Assembly (NCBI GenBank): GCA_029204225.1
Contig: MU832671.1
Location: 1 to 64,000 of the forward strand
Direction of reading: 5' to 3'
Length of the DNA: 64,000 nt
Source: Diphasiastrum complanatum
Lineage: Eukaryota > Streptophyta > Lycopodiopsida > Lycopodiales > Lycopodiaceae
Shown: one piece after another, positions 59,596 through 64,000 of the stretch
Numbering within the stretch: position 1 is the first letter of the stretch
Layout: each line of letters starts with the position of its first letter
Notes under the pieces: generated by a model
Database searches by the model: none
What the model saw: the letters and a program-made list of their open reading frames with translations, nothing else
What the model was told of the DNA's origin: nothing
Position numbers and translations under genes: made by a program

Positions 59596-60150
59596 CCCCC
59601 CCCTAGTGGCAGTTTCGTTAAAACTAACACCCAACAAGGTTCTGAAGTTCTCCACACTCTGTAGTTTGTGCCATCAAGTCTGCTTGATTCACCCAGCAAA
59701 AAAAAGACTAGCCATGCTATAATCTTTGCTCAGACAGAAGGTCAACCTTGAATCAGAAAAGAAACAACTTCCAGCAACTAGGGTTTCACCCCAAATGTAG
59801 CCACTTCAAGGCAACCCTTCAGCTCCGGCTTTTGACTTTGCCACTTGGTATGGCTTGCTAGCACAAGCACTAGACCCCACTGGATCAAAAATTAAAAGTC
59901 CCTATAGAAAGTGCGCCCTACTTTTGTGTAAGCTTGACTTCCCAAAACTCAGCCAGAATTTGAAAGTTTTTGGATCATCCCACTCTCCTTGCCAACATCT
60001 CTTCAACAATGCAAGACTCAACTTGATCTAACTCCTATAGATCAAAAGCGCCCTCCTACAAGATTGAGGTGCTTGTGGAAGATGAGAATCTTCTCAAGGA
60101 TTCCAACACTGAAGTTTCTCTCATTCACAGAGTCACAGGCTAGACAACTT

Positions 60151-60162
60151 GCTCTGATACCA
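60151..60162 (-). other. Primer binding site of gutted Copia-1 relative
   Basis: Minus-strand TGGTATCAGAGC directly inside the 5' LTR. Confidence 0.88.
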
Positions 60163-60572
60163 TGATGAATTGCAAGACCTAGCTATGGAGAGTATCTTAA
60201 CTGCAATACTAGATCAACCAAAAAAGCTTGAGAAACTTAGCTATGGAAAACATCACATACAAGGAGAATTGCATAAGCACCTCACAACACCAAAAGTTAG
60301 AAGAGAAAATGAATTGCTAGTGAGAGAGAGGAGGGTGTGGGTCCTCCAAATCTCTTGTGAGGCAAGCACCTCAAGTACATGCATGGAAAGTCTACGTATA
60401 AACCATATGAGTGAGCTAGTTGACCAAGTGTGGGCCACTTGCACTAATTTTCTTAACTTACAAATAGGGGGTCTCATGTATTTAATTAATAACATGCCCC
60501 ATGAGCTATGTACAACTTACAACATAATTAGTCCTTTAGCCAAAGGGGTAAAATAGGCATTACTCTTCAACA
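60163..60572 (-). repeat. 5' LTR of gutted Copia-1 relative
   Basis: 410 bp, plus-strand TGATGAATTGCAAG...CTCTTCAACA, diverged from Copia-1 by scattered substitutions. Confidence 0.88.
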
Positions 60573-61207
60573 AAGTTATGCGTACACAATCTGGAGGAGG
60601 ATTTAGTATACTATTCACAACTATTGTAGATTGATTGATGAGCTAGCTTATGCCACATGGGTTGTCTTGAAGGGGATACACCAAATTTGGCTACAAGTTT
60701 ACGTATGAAGTGGAGAGTCTATTGCACTAGTCGATATGGTCAGTTGATGTGAAGTATGCATTTTACTTTTCGTTTTGACTTTTTTGAGCATCAAATGCTC
60801 CAAGAAGCTTGAACATCAAATTTTATATTGAAGACTAGTCACACTCAGCTGTAAATAGGAGTGAAAGTCAATGTACTCCAAAAGAGAAACCTGTACACTT
60901 GTTTCAAATTTAGCAAGCAAGCAGAAAACTAGATGCGTTGTGGTTAGGGGTGAAATGCCACTCCACAGTTGGTTTCGTGCTCATTGGGAGCTTTTTATGA
61001 AACTAGCAGACCTATGGAATAATTATTGAGATAACAGAAGAACAATTTGTATTCAAATAAAGTAAGTGCGATTTGTATCTCAAAACATGTAGTAGATAGA
61101 AATGCAAAACATCTCCATTAATATCAAATGAAAGGCCATTGGGCAATACAACAATGTCTGCGAGCCTCAATTAATGTCCTCAACATGCTCAGGGCTATAG
61201 CCAGAAC
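60573..61207. other. No gene recognised
   Basis: Flank between the gutted copia and Copia-4. If the Copia-4 LTR is longer than I estimate, its start may lie here. Confidence 0.4.
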
Positions 61208-61571
61208 TGTTGGATCCAAGGGCTCATCATATAAAACCCTCAAATGTCATCAAAGTGCACAATTGGCCGTGATCTAGATGTGCCCTTGCCCTGCCCCTTC
61301 CCCTATAGGGTGGTTGGCCGGTGGGGGCCCTAATGGATAGTGTGGGTATAGTGGATGCATGAGTTGCACCTCTGGTGGCATGAACAGTGTGGTGCTTGCG
61401 TTTATATGTGGCAAGGCAATGCAGATGGGTTGGAGCCCTAGAGGATTCTTTTCTAGTGGAGCTACTGTATCCTGCACATGAATACATGTTTGAGTAGCTA
61501 CTACATCTCAGAAAATTGTTCGCGAATCAGAAGAAAGAGGACGAACACGAAACGTAACAGCTTCCGCGACA
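61208..61571 (+). repeat. Copia-4 5' LTR (outer boundary uncertain)
   Basis: Ends GCGACA before the PBS. TGTTGGATCC at 61208 is the best start. A TATAAAA at 61230-61236 is unusually close to that start, so the true LTR may be longer. Confidence 0.55.
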
Positions 61572-61584
61572 TGGTATCAGAGCC
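61572..61584 (+). other. Copia-4 primer binding site
   Basis: TGGTATCAGAGCC directly after the LTR. Confidence 0.9.
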
Positions 61585-61637
61585 GTTTCGGTTATCACTA
61601 CTGATATCCCAGCAGTGATTCTTCCAGACAACACAAT

Positions 61638-62466
61638 ATGGCTACGACAATCCAGACCAGAGTAGCAATCAGTCTTGATGGTGCAAATTATAGAATCTGG
61701 AAATTCAAAATCAAAACACTCCTGAAGGGCGAAGGCATCTGGTCGGTGACCGGGCTCTCAGAGGTGCAACCTCCAGAGGGAGATCCAAGGAGAGCTGAAT
61801 GGATCAGAAAGGATGAGCGCGCAATGGCGATCATCGTTTCGTCCATAAGTGAAGATCTACTCATGCAGATTGAAGACTGCGAAAGCAGCCATGTAGCGTG
61901 GGAAAGATTAAAGCAGAAGTATGAAGTGAGGACTGCAACTTCAGTCACGCACCTTCACAATCAGCTGCAATCCATACGGTGGGATGGCAAAACCAGTTAG
62001 ATCAGCACGTTGAGCAGATCAGAACGATCTTCGCTCAACTCGCTGCATCAGGACAAGAGCACCAGGTCCCAGCACCACAACAGCTGATGTACTTCATGAA
62101 ATCTCTACCGACGTCCTATCAGCCACTGAGAATGCTCATACTGAGTCTACCAGATATGACATTCGACAAACTAGTCAGTCTTGTCGTTGATGAGAGACTG
62201 ATGAGAGACGAAGGAGAGGGAAGCAGTGATCAAGAGAAGGCTCTCTTCACGAAAGGAAGGAAGAAGAACAAAACCAAGCCAAGATTCGAGAAGACGAAGT
62301 CCTCGAATCAACAATCTTCTTCCTGCGATCACTGCCACAAACCAGGCCATACGGCCAACAAATGCTGGTTCAATCCAGCAATACCTTGCATGCACTGCAA
62401 GAAGAAAGGACATTCTGCATATGACTGCAGATTCAACAAACGTTGCAGAGTCATCAAAGGATGCTG
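61638..62466 (+). pseudogene. Copia-4 gag
   Basis: ATG 61638. SLDGANYRIWKFKIKTLLKG, then AWERLKQKYEVRTATSVTHL. A TAG at 61998 follows a frameshift near 61980; the second frame continues with LSLPDMTFDKLVSLVVDERL and two zinc knuckles, CDHCHKPGHTANKC and CMHCKKKGHSAYDC, both CX2CX4HX4C. Most copia Gags carry one knuckle, so two is slightly unusual. Confidence 0.88.
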
Positions 62467-62975
62467 AAAGAGGTGATGAAGCTTTCACGATACTCGACGA
62501 AGCTTCGACAAGCTACTCTGAACACGATTACGATGTAGTCATCGATTCAGGAGCAACATTTCACATAACCTGCAACAAGAAGATCTTGATCAACTTTCGC
62601 GAACTCGAAAACGACAGAGCAGTGATTCTAGGCGATGGAAGCAGACACGATGTCAAAGGCATCGGCTCTCTACAGCTACGAACACTGTCAGGCCAAGCAG
62701 AGTTGCCAGGAGCATTCTATGTGCCCTTACTCAGAAAGGATCTGCTATCTGTCTCCAAGATGGCAGATCTAGGCATTCGAGTTTTGTTCGACGGCAACAC
62801 TTGCCGTATGATCGAGAAGATGACAAACAAGTTGCTGACGGTCGGATGCAGAGAAGGAAATCTCTACCAGGCCAAAATAATCAGCAACTCTGAAAGCATA
62901 TTAAATGCTTCAGAAAACGAAGATCAGCTCTGGCATAGAAGAATGTATCGAACATGCGGGGCCTGTATGACATGA
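62440..62975 (+). pseudogene. Copia-4 protease
   Basis: DYDVVIDSGATFHITCNKKI has the intact DSGAT site. The linker follows: GAFYVPLLRKDLLSVSKMAD, then GCREGNLYQAK and the start of pre-integrase LWHRRM, where the frame is lost near 62945. Confidence 0.87.
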
Positions 62976-63814
62976 GCAGAAAGGACATTGTCACAGGTCT
63001 CAAGATTTCAAGGCCAGAGGCTGAGTTCTGCGAAGCTTGTCAGAAAGGCAAGTTACATCGGAATCCATTCACACACGAGGGAAGAAGAGCCAAAGAAGTT
63101 CTTGAGCTCGTCCACTCTGATGTCTGTGGACCGATGAAGATGGATTCGCTCTCAGGTTTGAGATACTTTCTGACGTTCATAGATGATTACAGCCGGATGA
63201 CCACGATCTACTACTTGAAGAAGAAATCCGAAGTGTTTGATTCCTTCAAGAAGTTCGTGGCATTTGCAGAGCGACACACCTCGAAAAAGATACAAATCCT
63301 TAGATCTGACAACGGAGGTGAATACAAAAGCACAGAATTCTCAAGATTCTGCGAAGAACAGGGGATCGAACACCAGTTCACTCCTGCATACACACCAGAA
63401 TACAACGGTGTGATAGAAAGAAAAAACAGAATGCTAGTCGAAGGAGCCAGATGCATGATGGCACAGGCTCAATTGCCAGGTCAATTCTGGGCCGAGGCAA
63501 TAGCTGCAGCTGTACACCTGCAAAACAGATCTACAACAACAGTGCTGGAGAACAAAACACCATACGAAATGTGGACAGGCAGAAAGCCCGATCTGTCATA
63601 CGTACGAGTGTTTGGATGTGCAGCATACAAGCACATTCCAAAGGAAAAGAGAAGCAAGCTCGATGACAAATCCAAGCAAACAATCATGGTCGGCTACTCG
63701 AACGGAACACGTGTACAGACTCTACGATCCAACCACGAAGAAGGTTGTTTCGAGCAGAGATGTGATATTCAACGAGTCCACATTCCCTGGACTGAAAGAC
63801 GAAAGAGGCCATGA
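62954..63814 (+). pseudogene. Copia-4 pre-integrase and integrase
   Basis: CEACQKGKLHRNPF (zinc finger end), then the rve core: VHSDVCGPMKMDSLSG, FIDDYSRMTTIYYLKKKSEV, ILRSDNGGEYKSTEF and NGVIERKNRMLVEGARCMMA. D, D and E are all present, with the normal 35-residue spacing between the last two. The tail RVFGCAAYKHIPKEKRSKLD leads to a frameshift near 63705, after which the next frame reads VVSSRDVIFNESTFPG-like linker to the window end (RRSTRQRRALGRYS). Confidence 0.9.
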
Positions 63815-64000
63815 GATCTTCACACTGCTGCCTATTCAAGAGGGAGATCGAGGACATACATCAAATCAGAATGCAGAGCCCCAGATTCCAGAGCAGCAGG
63901 AAGCAGAGGATCGATTCCACGAACAAGAAATGTTTGAGCAGCGACGAAACGAACCTCGAAGGTCAACAAGACAAAGAAGAGCTCTAGGCCGCTATTCTGA

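Larger units (their letters stand above)
59378..60572 (-). mobile_element. Gutted Copia-1 relative (LTRs plus ~570 bp internal)
   Basis: Same family as Copia-1. The left LTR (59378-59595) lacks its outer part, and the full right LTR is 60163-60572. Inside, the 3' end sequence (polypurine tract to about 59655) joins directly to the 5' end of gag (Thr-Asn-Tyr-Arg-Val-Trp region) and its leader. All of gag beyond the first ~40 codons, protease, integrase, RT and RNase H is missing. Confidence 0.87.
61208..64000 (+). mobile_element. Copia-4, Ty1/copia retrotransposon, 5' part (runs off the window)
   Basis: Plus strand: 5' LTR, PBS, gag with two zinc knuckles, protease, pre-integrase and integrase. 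The RT lies beyond 64000. All catalytic residues seen are conserved, but single-base frameshifts interrupt gag (~61985), gag/protease (~62440), pre-integrase (~62950) and the integrase tail (~63700). Confidence 0.9.

Overview
The window looks like nuclear DNA from a land plant with a large, retrotransposon-rich genome. The evidence is Ty1/copia and Ty3/gypsy elements primed by initiator tRNA-Met (PBS core TGGTATCAGAGC), plant-type LINEs, a receptor-like cytoplasmic kinase fragment closest in motifs to Arabidopsis PBL28, and a plant CXE-family carboxylesterase. The very low gene density and the LINE type fit a fern or another large-genome plant, but the species cannot be fixed from sequence alone. 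In 64 kb I see one intact cellular gene (carboxylesterase, 30631-31659, minus) and one partial, apparently frameshifted one (RLCK, 304-830, minus, running off the left edge).

Left third (1.5-18.6 kb): a chain of retroelements. A LINE reverse-transcriptase ORF (minus, 6450 to 1547) is split by a complete copia element (Copia-1, 2498-6001, minus) flanked by the direct repeat GGAAC. At 6451 a Ty3/gypsy chromovirus (Gypsy-1, plus) cuts the LINE. Its gag-protease-RT block is inverted inside the element and flanked by copies of the RNase H start. Its 3' LTR is cut at 13033 and abuts a second copia (Copia-2, 13040-18541, plus) whose 5' LTR is also cut. A minus-strand copia stub (PBS plus LTR) follows at 18542.

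Middle (18.6-44 kb): mostly non-coding. It holds a 113-bp perfect (CT)n, a two-copy tandem repeat, (GAA)n, and a cluster of foldback/MITE-like sequences built on the palindrome ACGGTTCTGAGAACCGT (24120-26130). The carboxylesterase gene sits alone at 30.6-31.7 kb. A decayed copia integrase lies at 33.8 kb. At 38.1-42.1 kb there is a divergent pair of coiled-coil ORFs; the plus one resembles the putative plant transposon protein domain and is broken by stops, frameshifts and a ~1 kb insert.

Right third (44-64 kb): a pyrimidine tract, three successive fragments of LINE RT (44.9-46.6 kb), then a decayed minus-strand gypsy relic (Gypsy-2, 46985-~54050) holding a nested copia (Copia-3, 47183-51725, minus) and a tiny tRNA-derived retroposon with a perfect 16-bp target duplication (52691-52804). 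A MITE candidate is at 57.1 kb, a nearly gutted sister of Copia-1 at 59.4-60.6 kb, and the 5' two thirds of another copia (Copia-4, plus) runs off the right edge.

The retroelement genes formed gag-protease-integrase-RT-RNase H polyproteins, but every copy seen here is broken by stops, frameshifts, deletion or rearrangement. The value of the window is therefore mainly in its nested-insertion history and in several structured repeats that standard families do not obviously explain.
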